Below, in pieces: positions 16,378-25,058 of a DNA stretch of 64,000 nucleotides (the first letter of the stretch is position 1; each line of letters starts with the position of its first letter). The stretch is from a bacterium (GTDB lineage Bacteria > Cyanobacteriota > Vampirovibrionia > Obscuribacterales > Obscuribacteraceae), in NCBI GenBank assembly GCA_018062085.1, contig JAGOSY010000020.1, positions 39,191 to 103,190 of the forward strand, read 5' to 3'. Under the pieces are notes generated by a model. That model did not search any database. It had not been told where the DNA came from and saw only the letters and a program-made list of their open reading frames with translations. Made by a program: the position numbers and the translations under genes.

Positions 16378-17097
16378 CTAAACTTCTTCTGCGCTTTGCA
16401 GAGTTAGTTCTAGGGTGCTGTCTGGCTTGACGCGGACAGTTACCCAAGTAAGATCGTGCACGACGTAATCGGCTTCAGTGATATTGTGGTCGGCCGAGCG
16501 AACAGCCACGGCGATGACGCGCATACCAGCTTGTTTGGCTGCCTTAATGCCGTTTGGCGAATCTTCAAAAACGACGCAATCCTTTGGTTCTAAGCCTAAG
16601 CGATTGGCAGCAAGAATATAAGGTTCAGGATTTGGCTTGCCTAATGTGACATCATCGGCGGTGATAAAAACTTTTGGTATTGGTAGCTTGGTGTGGGTCA
16701 ATCTGTGTGTAGCCAGTCTGTGACTGCCTGAAGTGACCACAGCAAAATGATGGGGTGATAGGCGCGAGAGCAATTCAACAGCGCCATCGATTGGAACTAG
16801 ACCTTTGGTGCAGCTAGTTTCAAGATCTTCTAAATGTTTCACTTCTTCATCAATATCGGCCTCAGGTGTGAACATTTGGACGATGTCGATGGTGCGCCGG
16901 CCATGAGCTTTCTCGACCAAGTCACCGAGGTGCAAATTATGCTCTTCTGCCCAGGCAGCAACGGCATAATCAACACAGATTGTAGAATCTACCAGGGTGC
17001 CATCTAAGTCGCTTAGAATCGCCTTGCAGTTAACTGTTACGCCCTCTTGAGGGAAGACTGTTAGTTCTTTTCGCCGACCGTGCATTGAATTGGCCAT
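16378..17097 (-). CDS. HAD-superfamily hydrolase (beta-phosphoglucomutase/sugar-phosphatase-like)
   Basis: A 239-residue HAD subfamily IA hydrolase. Motif I is SDLDGTLVD with nucleophile Asp30 and acid/base Asp32, motif II is VVTSG, the lysine motif is GKPNPEPY, and motif IV is VFEDSPNGIKAA. A helical cap lies between motifs I and II. The pattern fits small phosphatases acting on sugar phosphates such as 2-deoxyglucose-6-phosphate or glycerol-3-phosphate, or a mutase; the substrate cannot be fixed. ATG 17097 has AGGA seven bases upstream. The 25-residue N-terminal extension before the first strand is longer than usual, so a later start is possible. Confidence 0.92.
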   Translation of the reverse strand: MANSMHGRRKELTVFPQEGVTVNCKAILSDLDGTLVDSTICVDYAVAAWAEEHNLHLGDLVEKAHGRRTIDIVQMFTPEADIDEEVKHLEDLETSCTKGLVPIDGAVELLSRLSPHHFAVVTSGSHRLATHRLTHTKLPIPKVFITADDVTLGKPNPEPYILAANRLGLEPKDCVVFEDSPNGIKAAKQAGMRVIAVAVRSADHNITEADYVVHDLTWVTVRVKPDSTLELTLQSAEEV

Positions 17098-17286
17098 GGT
17101 TTTCCTGTGCTCCTGAAGAGCTATATTATGCCTAAAGACTGTTGCTACCGGGTGCTTCGGATTGTCAATTGCTACATTTCTTTAGTGGGTGGTTGGGCTT
17201 GGGCTGGTTGTTGATGCGCTGCTGGAATCGGTGGCTGGCAGAACGAGGCCTCAAGAGGTTTTCAAATAGATGAATTGTTAAAGTGG

Positions 17287-17817
17287 CTATGCCCAACTTC
17301 TTATTTCGAGAAAGCTTTCTTTTGCTTTTGTGAGAACTTCGTCCCAGTCATCTCGACGAGGTTTGACTTTTAGCTCTGTAATGAGCCACTTAATAACGTC
17401 TTCCAGAGCCACTCTTCCTGAAGGAATGTGTTTGCGATGCAAATTCAATGAGAGATAACGGGAATCTTGATTCGCATAGGCATGAACGTGCGGATACAAA
17501 ATAGGATCTTCGGTTAGGTCTGGATGAAAATGAAACCCCACTAGGTCTCTACCGTCGGCGTCAGCGACTGAGTAGAGATAGTATTTGGTCGTGACGGTGC
17601 CACTAGTTTTAGGGTCTTCTATTTCTTGGTTGATATCGATGTGCAAATAGCTGTTGTCTTCGCACGTTACACGGAAAAATCCATTGCCAATGGAAAAGTT
17701 CAAGCGGTCACGTTCGCTCGAACTGCAATACCAGACCTCGTTAGTAATGCAGCTAACGATTTTTTGGATCTCTTCACAGTAGGCGTTAAGTGCCTCGTGA
17801 CCTTTATTTGACGCCAC
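17287..17817 (-). CDS. Second gene of a TA-like pair, unknown function
   Basis: A 176-residue soluble protein starting with GTG 17817 inside the end of the preceding gene (14-base overlap). The middle reads TTKYYLYSVADADGRDLVGF, then FHFHPDLTEDPILYPHVHAY, and the end ISPSG-like plus VALEDVIKWLITEL. This recalls small toxin-like proteins of the DUF6516/TumE style with their histidine-rich strand (PHxH), but the match is only by eye. The tight overlap with a small upstream gene suggests a toxin-antitoxin-like cassette. No Shine-Dalgarno is present, so translation is probably coupled. Confidence 0.7.
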   Translation of the reverse strand: MASNKGHEALNAYCEEIQKIVSCITNEVWYCSSSERDRLNFSIGNGFFRVTCEDNSYLHIDINQEIEDPKTSGTVTTKYYLYSVADADGRDLVGFHFHPDLTEDPILYPHVHAYANQDSRYLSLNLHRKHIPSGRVALEDVIKWLITELKVKPRRDDWDEVLTKAKESFLEIRSWA

Positions 17818-18031
17818 GATCAGCTAAAGATTTGGGAACCATCATAAGCAATTTTAGAACTTTGGAATCTTCGCAGGCGTCTTTGTACTCACCTTTTTCT
17901 CTGCGCGCAAGAAAGTCTTCCGCACTTATCCCGAGTAAGTTGCGAACCTGTTTATCAAATCGCTCGACTGACTCTTCGTCACTCAAGAATTTGACTTTGG
18001 ATTCGGTATTACCGTCTAAAGCAGTGCTCAT
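17804..18031 (-). CDS. Small first gene of a TA-like pair
   Basis: A 75-residue protein. VRNLLGISAEDFLARREKGEY is the central segment; this LGxSxEEFxxxxxxGEY pattern is common in short uncharacterised bacterial proteins paired with a second gene. ATG 18031 has AGGA seven bases upstream; an in-frame TTG at 18067 is less likely. It overlaps the 176-residue gene by 14 bases. By position it would be the antitoxin, which is inference. Confidence 0.68.
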   Translation of the reverse strand: MSTALDGNTESKVKFLSDEESVERFDKQVRNLLGISAEDFLARREKGEYKDACEDSKVLKLLMMVPKSLADRGVK

Positions 18032-18112
18032 GGGTTTTCCTCGCGTTCTAAACCTAGCGTAGCTCAAATTTGCTCATTGATCAAGCAGGGTCTTTCGTAA
18101 TTGCCGAATAGT

Positions 18113-18277
18113 TCACGGTTTCGGGCTTTCGTAATAACGGCTTAGGCATTCTCGGGCTGTTCCGAAGGTCTTTGAACGATCTGGCTGATTGGCTTCGAAT
18201 GGGCTATCGTCATTCGAGAGCTTTGGATCTACCCATATGTCAATTTCTTCTCGGTTCAACAATATTAGTTTTCGCAT
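18113..18277 (-). CDS. Small protein of 54 residues behind the DUF4261-like gene
   Basis: A short frame from ATG 18277 to TGA 18113 with AGAAGG four bases before the start. It begins nine bases after the stop of the preceding gene on the same strand, so it is probably co-transcribed. The sequence is hydrophilic (REEIDIWVDPKLSNDD, then ARECLSRYYES). No family recognised. The good ribosome-binding site and tight spacing support it as real. Confidence 0.55.
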   Translation of the reverse strand: MRKLILLNREEIDIWVDPKLSNDDSPFEANQPDRSKTFGTARECLSRYYESPKP

Positions 18278-18286
18278 TCTGCCTTC

Positions 18287-19345
18287 TCAATCGCGACTTA
18301 AATGCCACACGCCAAAGGGGTTGTAGCGGATGTCGGCATCCTTGAAGAGATTGCAATTTTGAATATCTACTTTCAAGCGGGGCGCGTCGGCTGTGATGCT
18401 AAAAGTGTTTCCTGAAATGAAACTATTTGGTGGGCAGGTGCCAATCAAGTAGGTGGCCAGAGATTGAAAGAGATTGCAAGCCGCTTCGCCCATGTTTTCT
18501 GGAGTGAAGCCCATGCTCAGAAGTGTTTCTTTTTTGATGCTGTAGTCTGGTTGCCCAAGGCAGTGCATGCCGATTGAAATAATCGAATCAGGTGTTGTTA
18601 CTGGCATTTGGGCCAAGGAAAATACACAAGTCTCAAGCGGCTGTTCTCTGAATCGGCGCACGAACCGCATCCAGGCTTCTTTTGAATGAACTAGGTTAGC
18701 TGTTTCAAGCGAAACACCAAGTGCTCCGAGGTCGAGCAGCTCACCAATTAGTGGAATAAAAGGTGCGGAAATTTCAAGTGCCTGACTGCTTTTGAATGGT
18801 TTTGTGCGAAGCACGAAATAATCAGTGTGCTCGGCGATGCTAGCAATCTCTTCACCAGAGGCAACTGGTGTGTACCAAGATGCTTGCTCTTCAAAGTGTT
18901 TGTGCAAGGTCTTGCTGTGCGGTTTTATCTCGTATTTTACTTCGCGAGCATCGAGCAATTCGCGGCAATCTTGAGTCACTTCGCCTTTAGTCGGAACGTA
19001 GAAAACCAGTGATGGCCAGAAGCTTTCGCAAAACTCAATGCGGCGGCGGTGCCAATCAGCCAAGACGTTCTCTGCGTGTATGTCAACGAATTCGCGCACG
19101 GCGCTGAGCTTTTCAACATCTTCGGCTTTCATCATGACGCAGGGTTCTTTGTCTCTGCATTCGATGATTTCTTCATTGGTAAGTAGCCGTTGTTTTGTTG
19201 TTTCTAGCTCAGCCAAAGTCGTGCCCAGTGGAACCACAAACTGAGGTACTAGAACTTCTGTTGGCTCTTGTTTTTGCGCCGTATGAACTTCTTGCTCTGC
19301 CTGCTCTTTTGGTTCAGTTTGATCTTTGGCTGTGGTTTGTTCCAT
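18287..19345 (-). CDS. DUF4261-like soluble protein
   Basis: A 352-residue protein. Residues 1-40 are a Glu/Gln/Thr-rich disordered stretch. The middle part has FWPSLVFYVPTKGEV and a DYFVLRTKPF strand. The C-terminal third contains SIISIGMHCLGQPDYSI, resembling the DUF4261 core with its conserved G..GQPD. The role of that family is unknown. I chose ATG 19345 over an in-frame TTG at 19363. A 54-residue gene follows at nine bases. Confidence 0.78.
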   Translation of the reverse strand: MEQTTAKDQTEPKEQAEQEVHTAQKQEPTEVLVPQFVVPLGTTLAELETTKQRLLTNEEIIECRDKEPCVMMKAEDVEKLSAVREFVDIHAENVLADWHRRRIEFCESFWPSLVFYVPTKGEVTQDCRELLDAREVKYEIKPHSKTLHKHFEEQASWYTPVASGEEIASIAEHTDYFVLRTKPFKSSQALEISAPFIPLIGELLDLGALGVSLETANLVHSKEAWMRFVRRFREQPLETCVFSLAQMPVTTPDSIISIGMHCLGQPDYSIKKETLLSMGFTPENMGEAACNLFQSLATYLIGTCPPNSFISGNTFSITADAPRLKVDIQNCNLFKDADIRYNPFGVWHLSRD

Positions 19346-19516
19346 TTCTCTAGCTTCTTCCAATGCCGAACTCCCGAGGCGGGCGCTCGCTGAGGCCCTT
19401 CATGTGGCTCTTAATTGTACCAGCCTGGCGAGAGGGGCGGGGAGTAGCTGTATCTTGTCATGGTTGACAGTTTATTCTTGCCACTCGGCGAAACAAGTGA
19501 CAGCGTGCTGCGGTGA

Positions 19517-20656
19517 CTATTTTTGAACAAAAGTACTCTTAAATTGTGGATTGGTATAGATCAAGCCGGCATGATCTCCGCTAAATTCTTCTAGACAGCC
19601 AATTTCGCTAGCTACATTTACTTTCGCATCTTGGCTTCGGGTTATCTTGAGATAGTTGACTGCGCCGTCGGCAATAGAGATCTTACTGGCTCCGTCGGCA
19701 TTGATAGTGACAGAGCGAGCCTTCATTTTGAGATTTACGCTTGATTTGCTGCTGGCAGTGGTCTCACAATTTTCGATTGTGCCACTGTCAACAGAGGCTA
19801 CCCCGTCGTTGGCAACGTACAGCACCGCTGTAGAACAGTTGGCGTTCTTGATATTGATGCTGCTTTGCGCAGTAGCTTTAGCCTTGAGATCAGTGCTGGT
19901 GAGATTGTTGACGACTATTTTGCCGCTATTTTCGCAGCTAAGTTCGCATTGGCAATTTCTTGAATTGTTTGAATCAATTGAATTAATCGGGTTAATTGAA
20001 TCAATTGTCAGCTCTCCTTTGCCAGCGGCTAATACTTTTATGCTTGCCGCAGACCAAGAGTCAATTGATGCGGGTAGTGACCCCTTACTCTGCACGGTAA
20101 GAGAGCCTTGATAATTAGTTGGCACCGCTACTTGCAAGACGTCGAGTTCCCTATCGCTACCTGGGTCTGTATTGCCTGCTAGTAAGCGGTGGCCGTTGAT
20201 GAAAATACCTTCTGAAGTGAACTCCGTGCCGATGGCCCCTGGCTTTGTGGCTTTGCGCTCAACCGGCAATTTTTTTCCATTTAGAAAAACGCCATCACCA
20301 GTTATATTTATTGAGCATTTTGCTGGAATGGTGCCGCTACCTATTAGGTTGTGGCCGTTTTGAGTATGGTAGACGCCGGTTGGGCAGCGTGCAACGTTGA
20401 GTTGTTTGATTGCTCCCTTGTCGTCTACGCTCCAGTGTTTGGGGTAGTTGACGCGCACTTCGATATTGTCGCGTTGCTCATGGGTTAGACGAAAATCACA
20501 GTTGAGAATGTCTAAAGAGAGAGCCTCCGTCGATAGCGGCAATGTTATTGCCGCTTTGAGAGGCAAGGGGCCATCTGACTGTTTGTGAGCCAATGTCGCT
20601 GCGGGGCGGGACATTAGTGCGAGGAGGGTGAGGGATGTGAACAGTTTGACTTTCAT
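19517..20656 (-). CDS. Exported head-GIN-like (DUF2807-type) protein
   Basis: About 379 residues. A signal peptide at MKVKLFTSLTLLALMSRPAA supports ATG 20656 over an upstream in-frame start. The mature part is rich in Ser, Asn and Ile with a periodic beta pattern (SGKIVVNNL, SSINIKNANC, SSVNLKMKARSVTINADGAS), typical of the right-handed beta helix of head-GIN/DUF2807 auto-transporter-like adhesins. It is probably periplasmic or surface bound. The stretch SINPINSIDSNNS is a short low-complexity expansion in the DNA (AATTGAATCAATT-like repeats). Confidence 0.8.
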   Translation of the reverse strand: MKVKLFTSLTLLALMSRPAATLAHKQSDGPLPLKAAITLPLSTEALSLDILNCDFRLTHEQRDNIEVRVNYPKHWSVDDKGAIKQLNVARCPTGVYHTQNGHNLIGSGTIPAKCSINITGDGVFLNGKKLPVERKATKPGAIGTEFTSEGIFINGHRLLAGNTDPGSDRELDVLQVAVPTNYQGSLTVQSKGSLPASIDSWSAASIKVLAAGKGELTIDSINPINSIDSNNSRNCQCELSCENSGKIVVNNLTSTDLKAKATAQSSINIKNANCSTAVLYVANDGVASVDSGTIENCETTASSKSSVNLKMKARSVTINADGASKISIADGAVNYLKITRSQDAKVNVASEIGCLEEFSGDHAGLIYTNPQFKSTFVQK

Positions 20657-20960
20657 TGCATACTCATAGTCTGAAATGCTGATTCTAGAAAACTCGTTCC
20701 AGTATGTAAAGTAACTCAGCTCCGAAAGTACCACTCTACCGTGGCGCTCCTGAGAAAGCAGAGCTGACTATTGATCAGCACGTCACACTTTACTGTTTCC
20801 AAAACTGTCAGATTTTTTGAAGAAAAAATGACAGTTTTGGAAACTCTTAAATGACAAACAATCAGCTATTTCGTCTCAAAAAAATGGTTTGCAAAAAAAA
20901 CAAAATTTGAACATTATAGAATATAGTAATAAGCGGATTTTTTAAAAAAAATTTGTCCCG
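20657..20960. other. AT-rich intergenic region with one large hairpin; no gene seen
   Basis: The region lies between two leftward genes. It holds a dispersed hairpin element (20795-20844, listed separately) and an A/T-rich stretch from 20870 to 20955 that may carry the promoter of the leftward exported-protein gene. No coding frame is supported. Confidence 0.6.
20795..20844. repeat. Dispersed hairpin element, copy 1
   Basis: GTTTCCAAAACTGTCA (20795-20810) and TGACAGTTTTGGAAAC (20829-20844) are perfect 16-bp arms. An inner T6/A6 stem and a GAAG loop close the structure. Near-identical outer arms recur at 54754-54803 and, with wobble changes, at 63450-63499. It lies 190 bases after the stop of the leftward GH130 gene. 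Confidence 0.85.
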
Positions 20961-21011
20961 CCTATCCGATAACCTCTCTGCAAGCGAATTGCAGAAAAAC
21001 TATCGGATAGG
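20942..21011 (-). terminator. Double-stem terminator of the GH130 gene
   Basis: CCTATCCGATA (20961-20971) and TATCGGATAGG (21001-21011) form an outer 11-pair stem; CTGCAA and TTGCAG (20978-20983, 20989-20994) form an inner stem separated by a symmetric internal loop. On the minus strand it is followed by a run of eight T's near 20943-20951. It starts 23 bases after the stop at 21034. Confidence 0.75.
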
Positions 21012-21033
21012 AGAACAGTATTATTTGTCAGAC

Positions 21034-22173
21034 TTAGTTGAACGACACAGTCAGGCGACACTTGCCGATCAAGCGATCAGCCATGCCGTAGAAGATGTCG
21101 AAAACGTTCTCGTCAGCAGTCTTTGCCAGGTCAGGTCTTTCAACCATACCGGTGGGGAAGACGACGTTGTTGACGATGCCAGACAACTCTTCGGGAGTTT
21201 CAGGCTTGAGGATTGTGGTAGGCGAGACGTAGAGCAGTCGGTGTGGTTCATCGCCGTCGTGCAGCAAGAGACCAGCGCTGTAACAGCTGTGGTAGCGGCC
21301 AGTGCGTTCGTCAATCACTTGGTCGACGCCGTGGAAGATTTCCAACCAACCCTGCTTGATGCGAATCGGCACAGTGCCAGCGCCAACCTTGAAGCAGCCC
21401 CAGTTTGCACCAGGAGCAAGCACGAGGTCAGATTCGGTGACATTGAGCAAATTGATCAGGTTGTCTTTAACGGGAGCCAGTGGAATGTAAGCAATGCGCA
21501 CGCACTGACGCTCGGTCGGGTCGGCCTTGAAGGTCGACTGAATCTGGTCGAGAGTGCCGGAAACCGGAACATTGACCATGGGCCGATGGTACATGGCGAG
21601 GCAGATTTCACCACTGGGTGAGAAGACGGGTTCGGGGAAGAAGGCCGCATCCTTGTCGTCTTTGGCCAGGCCGAAGACCGAAGGAATATGGACCAAGCCC
21701 AGGCGCTTCCACTTATAACCATCTTGCGACGTAGCCAGCGCGATGCGCGGACCATCGAAGCCGAAGGCGGTGTAGCACATGACGAAAAGGTCGAGTTCAG
21801 CGATAAAAGTGACACGAGCATCTTCGCAGCCTTCTCCGCCAACCAGTTCGAATGAACCGCTGGTGGTGGCGCGGCGACGGCGCTCATATTTGGCCTGAGG
21901 AACGAGGGCGAAGCCGACACGCTCGAAGCCAACTTCTTTGCCACTGGCATCGACAGCGGGTTTGCCATCTTTCCAGAGCTGACGAAGGGTCTCAAGGCGC
22001 GACTGATTGCCGACGGCAACAGAGCGCATGATCATGACGAGATTGCCGTCACGATCTTGAAAAACTGCGGGATTGAGGACGCCTTCCTCCTGGAAGCGGC
22101 CGTGGGGAGAAGCAACCACACCAAGTCTTTCGACGTGGATATTGGCAGTCATATTATTATTGTTGTGTTGCAC
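21034..22173 (-). CDS. GH130 family glycoside phosphorylase (beta-mannoside phosphorylase-like)
   Basis: A 379-residue protein matching GH130, a five-bladed propeller family that phosphorolyses beta-mannosides with inversion. Family segments visible: EEGVLNPAVF, GCEDARVTF, FFPEPVF, PGANWGCFKVGAGTVPI, GWLEIFHGV and NNVVFPTGMVE. The catalytic Asp of GCEDAR and the phosphate-binding basic residues appear intact. It is cytoplasmic, with no signal peptide. GTG 22173 is preferred because AAGGAA lies seven bases upstream; the in-frame ATG seven codons later has none. The substrate (mannosyl-glucose, mannobiose or mannosyl-GlcNAc) cannot be told apart here. Confidence 0.93.
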   Translation of the reverse strand: MQHNNNNMTANIHVERLGVVASPHGRFQEEGVLNPAVFQDRDGNLVMIMRSVAVGNQSRLETLRQLWKDGKPAVDASGKEVGFERVGFALVPQAKYERRRRATTSGSFELVGGEGCEDARVTFIAELDLFVMCYTAFGFDGPRIALATSQDGYKWKRLGLVHIPSVFGLAKDDKDAAFFPEPVFSPSGEICLAMYHRPMVNVPVSGTLDQIQSTFKADPTERQCVRIAYIPLAPVKDNLINLLNVTESDLVLAPGANWGCFKVGAGTVPIRIKQGWLEIFHGVDQVIDERTGRYHSCYSAGLLLHDGDEPHRLLYVSPTTILKPETPEELSGIVNNVVFPTGMVERPDLAKTADENVFDIFYGMADRLIGKCRLTVSFN

Positions 22174-22217
22174 GATAAATTCCTTAACTTGCTAGCTGCT
22201 TTTGGCAGCATGAAATA

Positions 22218-22249
22218 GCAAGGGAGCAGTCTTGCGACTGCCCCCTTGC
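22218..22249 (-). terminator. Hairpin after the acyl-CoA ligase gene
   Basis: A 14-position stem with one mismatch (22218-22231 with 22236-22249, loop TTGC) lies between the acyl-CoA ligase stop and the GH130 start. On the minus strand it is followed by TATTTC, not a full T-run, so termination may be partial. Confidence 0.55.
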
Positions 22250-22293
22250 GAGCGGCTGTGACCTTTTTACGGGTCTTTGTTATTTAGTCAGGC

Positions 22294-24267
22294 TTACTTG
22301 CCCGGCTTGGCGTAGATTGCCTCGACGCGATCGGCGTAACGCTTCATCGCTTCTTCGGTGCGAATCTTGAGAGTGGCGGTGAGCAAGCCGTTGGCCACGG
22401 TTGCTTCATCAGCGATGATTTCCACCTTCTTCACTGTTTCCCAGTGCTCCAGGCGGGTGTTGCCTTCAGCGATTGCCGCCTTGATTGCTTCCTTGACAAG
22501 GTCATGGCCGGCCAGGAAAGTCTGCACGCTTTCGGCAGAACCGGCAGGACAAGCCACACCCTTGGCGGTGAGCAGTTCTTTGGCAGCCAGTGCGTTGACG
22601 AAAATCAGTGCACTGATGAAGGGACGGTCGTTGCCAACCGGCACAATCGCCTGAATGATGGCGGCGCCATCGAAAGCCTTCTCGACCTTCTCAGGAGCGA
22701 CGTACTTGCCGCCCTCGGTCTTGAAGAGGCGCTTGGCGCGGCCGGTGATCACCAGGCAGTCGTCTTCGTCGAGGTGACCGATGTCGCCGGTGTTGAACCA
22801 GCCATCATCACTGAACGACTTGGCGCTGTCTTCCGGAAGGTTCCAGTAGCCACTGCAGACCGGGCCGCCCTTGAGGTAGATGATGCCACCCTTGGCGTCA
22901 GAGGCGGCGCCAGGCAGCGGAACGAACTTGATTTCGACACCAGGAATCATCTTGCCCACGGTGCCGACCTTGTTGGAAGTCGGGCTGTTGGCGGCGATGG
23001 CACCACAGGTCTCGGTCAAGCCGTAACCTTGCACGATGTTGAGGCCGATGCTCTTGTAGAAGCTGATCACCTCGGCAGAGATGGCGGCGCCACCAGAGCC
23101 CATGATGCGCAGACGACCACCGAGACCAGCGCGGATGGTGCGGAACACCAGCTTGTCGGCGACCCAGTGCGAGAAGCCCGACTCTTGCTTGAAGGCCCAC
23201 TTGATCAGTTTGGCCTTGAAGCCCTTGGCGCCGGCGATTTCGCCTTCGATCTTTTCCTTGATTTTGCGCCACACCTGGGGCACGCCGAGCAGAATCGTCG
23301 GACGGATGATCTTCACCACCTTGCCCACTTCTTCCACTTTGCAGAAAGCTGTGGGAACGGCGTTCCAGAGGCAGATGTACTGGCCATTGATGCGCTCGTA
23401 GCAGTGTGCCAGAGGCAGATAGCTCAGGTAGACATCAGACTCGTTGAAATCGAAGCCGTGGTCGTGAACGCCCTGGCAGGAAGCCGTGATGTTGGCGTTG
23501 GTGAGGGCGACACCCTTGGGTTGGCCAGTCGAGCCAGAGGTGTAGATCATGGTGCAGATGTCGCTCATGCGGACACCGTGCGGCTTTTGACCTGCGGCCA
23601 CGACTTCGTTGAAGGCCACGGCCTTGTCGTTCGACATCGTGCCAGCCTTGCTGCCGATATGGAGGAAGTCGAGGACTGCCTTGGCTTCGGCGCTGACCTT
23701 GATTTGCTCGAACTCACCGAAAGCGCCGTCGCTTGCTTTGGGCTCAACGCCCTTGACGCGACGCTGATAGGTTTCGGACTTGCCGGCCAGATCAGAGAAC
23801 AGCAGGGTCTTGACCGGACCGTTGGCATCGACCTTCTTGGTTTGGCTGCCGTCGTCGCCGATCAAAAGCGTGGCGCCGCAGTCGTTGACGATGTAGTTGA
23901 CTGCTTCGGCGGCGCTGTTGGGATAGATGGGAACGGCGACTGCACCCAGTGTTTGGATGGCGATGTCGGTCCAGACCCATTCGGGGCAGTTCCAGGAGAG
24001 GATGGCTACGCGGTCACCGCGCTTGACACCGGCCTCTCGTAGGGTAACGATCATCTCGGCCACGATTTCGCCGACCTGTTTCCAGGGCAGTTCGACATAG
24101 GGGCGAGGTGTAACGACGACAACACCGCCACCGCCCATGGGGCCAACCATCGTGGTGATGACTTCGGTTTTGGTGATTGGGTTCTTGAGCAGAACTGCTG
24201 TCGCGTCCTGCATGGTAAATACGTGTTGCCAGAAGCGGCCAACAAGCATGTTTTGATTGTTCTTCAT
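22294..24267 (-). CDS. Long-chain fatty-acid-CoA ligase (AMP-forming)
   Basis: A 657-residue ANL-superfamily enzyme that activates fatty acids with ATP and CoA. Visible motifs: the P-loop MIYTSGSTGQPKGVALT, A5 GYGLTETCG, A8 GWFNTGDIGHLDED then VITGR. C-terminal KTEGGKYVAPEKVE holds a lysine, as in the FadD15/long-chain group. It is larger than FadD of E. coli by an insert of about 70 residues around 130-220, as in bacterial LACS-like enzymes. ATG 24267 has GGAG seven bases upstream; an in-frame TTG at 24294 is less likely. It is divergent from the patatin-thiolase-FadB operon, with which it forms a lipid-degradation module. Confidence 0.95.
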   Translation of the reverse strand: MKNNQNMLVGRFWQHVFTMQDATAVLLKNPITKTEVITTMVGPMGGGGVVVVTPRPYVELPWKQVGEIVAEMIVTLREAGVKRGDRVAILSWNCPEWVWTDIAIQTLGAVAVPIYPNSAAEAVNYIVNDCGATLLIGDDGSQTKKVDANGPVKTLLFSDLAGKSETYQRRVKGVEPKASDGAFGEFEQIKVSAEAKAVLDFLHIGSKAGTMSNDKAVAFNEVVAAGQKPHGVRMSDICTMIYTSGSTGQPKGVALTNANITASCQGVHDHGFDFNESDVYLSYLPLAHCYERINGQYICLWNAVPTAFCKVEEVGKVVKIIRPTILLGVPQVWRKIKEKIEGEIAGAKGFKAKLIKWAFKQESGFSHWVADKLVFRTIRAGLGGRLRIMGSGGAAISAEVISFYKSIGLNIVQGYGLTETCGAIAANSPTSNKVGTVGKMIPGVEIKFVPLPGAASDAKGGIIYLKGGPVCSGYWNLPEDSAKSFSDDGWFNTGDIGHLDEDDCLVITGRAKRLFKTEGGKYVAPEKVEKAFDGAAIIQAIVPVGNDRPFISALIFVNALAAKELLTAKGVACPAGSAESVQTFLAGHDLVKEAIKAAIAEGNTRLEHWETVKKVEIIADEATVANGLLTATLKIRTEEAMKRYADRVEAIYAKPGK

Positions 24268-25058
24268 GTGAGACTCCGTCGAAGTGGTTGCCAAGCGAAA
24301 GCCGGCGATATCCTGATCGCTTTTTCGCTGTTAGAGAAAACTGGGGGACTAGACTTGCTCTTGACTACGTGGCGCTTGATTGCTTGCTTTGCTGTGCCTT
24401 GTGTCTCTTGATCGGTTGGTTGATCTGGCTCAAGTGCATAGCAACGCTAGTAGCTGTCGTTACCGATGAGTGACTGGTGTCTGACGGGCGCCGGAAGAGC
24501 GTGGCTGGTGTGGTTGTAGAGAAGTGCTGTGTGGGTGCTAGCTGTTAGTTTTGTTTATTGTTTGTTTGAGTAGAAAAAAGAATGACGGCCGAAGCCTATG
24601 CGATCTTGTCGCTCTATCTCAAGAACATCCTAGATTTACTATCTAAAGCTTTTCTTTGAATCTCTGCTTGTTGCCCTGGAAACCGCACCAGTGGCCGCTT
24701 GACAAGTGTATTTTGTGTAACATCGCTAGCGTAACTAGTTACCTTGGCGCAGGCTTGCCAACTGTTGCACCAAAAAGCATGTTGCAGATCTAATTTAGAT
24801 ATGCTTTTAACCTAATGTCATGAACTAAAAGCTAATAGTGTCCTGTTTCCCGTTGAGTTTGGTAACGCGGAGTTACTAGTATCTGAACGTCTTTCTTTCA
24901 AAACCAAAAACAAACAGGTCTTTCTAACACCCTTTTTCTCTTCCCCCTTATGCCTTACGCCCCACACAGACCCCCAGACTGGTGTCTGTGGTTTTTGCTC
25001 GGGTCATAGGCTTGTTCGCTGCAATTTTTTTGCGGCCCTAAAGCTCATGGAGCAAACA
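24268..25058. promoter_or_regulatory. Divergent promoter region of the fatty-acid genes
   Basis: Nearly 800 bases without a supported gene. Two inverted repeats with the same half-site are present: GTAACTAGTTAC at 24731-24742 and GTAAC-N5-GTTAC at 24862-24876. They are operator candidates for a regulator of the lipid genes on both sides. A TTGACA lies at 24700, without a convincing -10. A short hairpin overlaps the end of the region (GCTGCAA/TTGCGGC around 25018-25036). Confidence 0.5.
24965..24995 (+). terminator. Terminator-like hairpin upstream of the patatin gene
   Basis: CACAGAC (24965-24971) pairs with GTCTGTG (24984-24990), extended by CC/GG inside, and is followed by GTTTTTG. It lies about 65 bases before the patatin start, so it would end or attenuate transcripts that begin further upstream in the long intergenic region. 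Confidence 0.5.

Noticed and set aside
24950..25010. Short frame MPYAPHRPPDWCLWFLLGS as a leader peptide before the patatin gene
   Set aside because: It has no ribosome-binding site, no run of one amino acid that fits lipid metabolism, and the hairpin lies inside the frame rather than after it.
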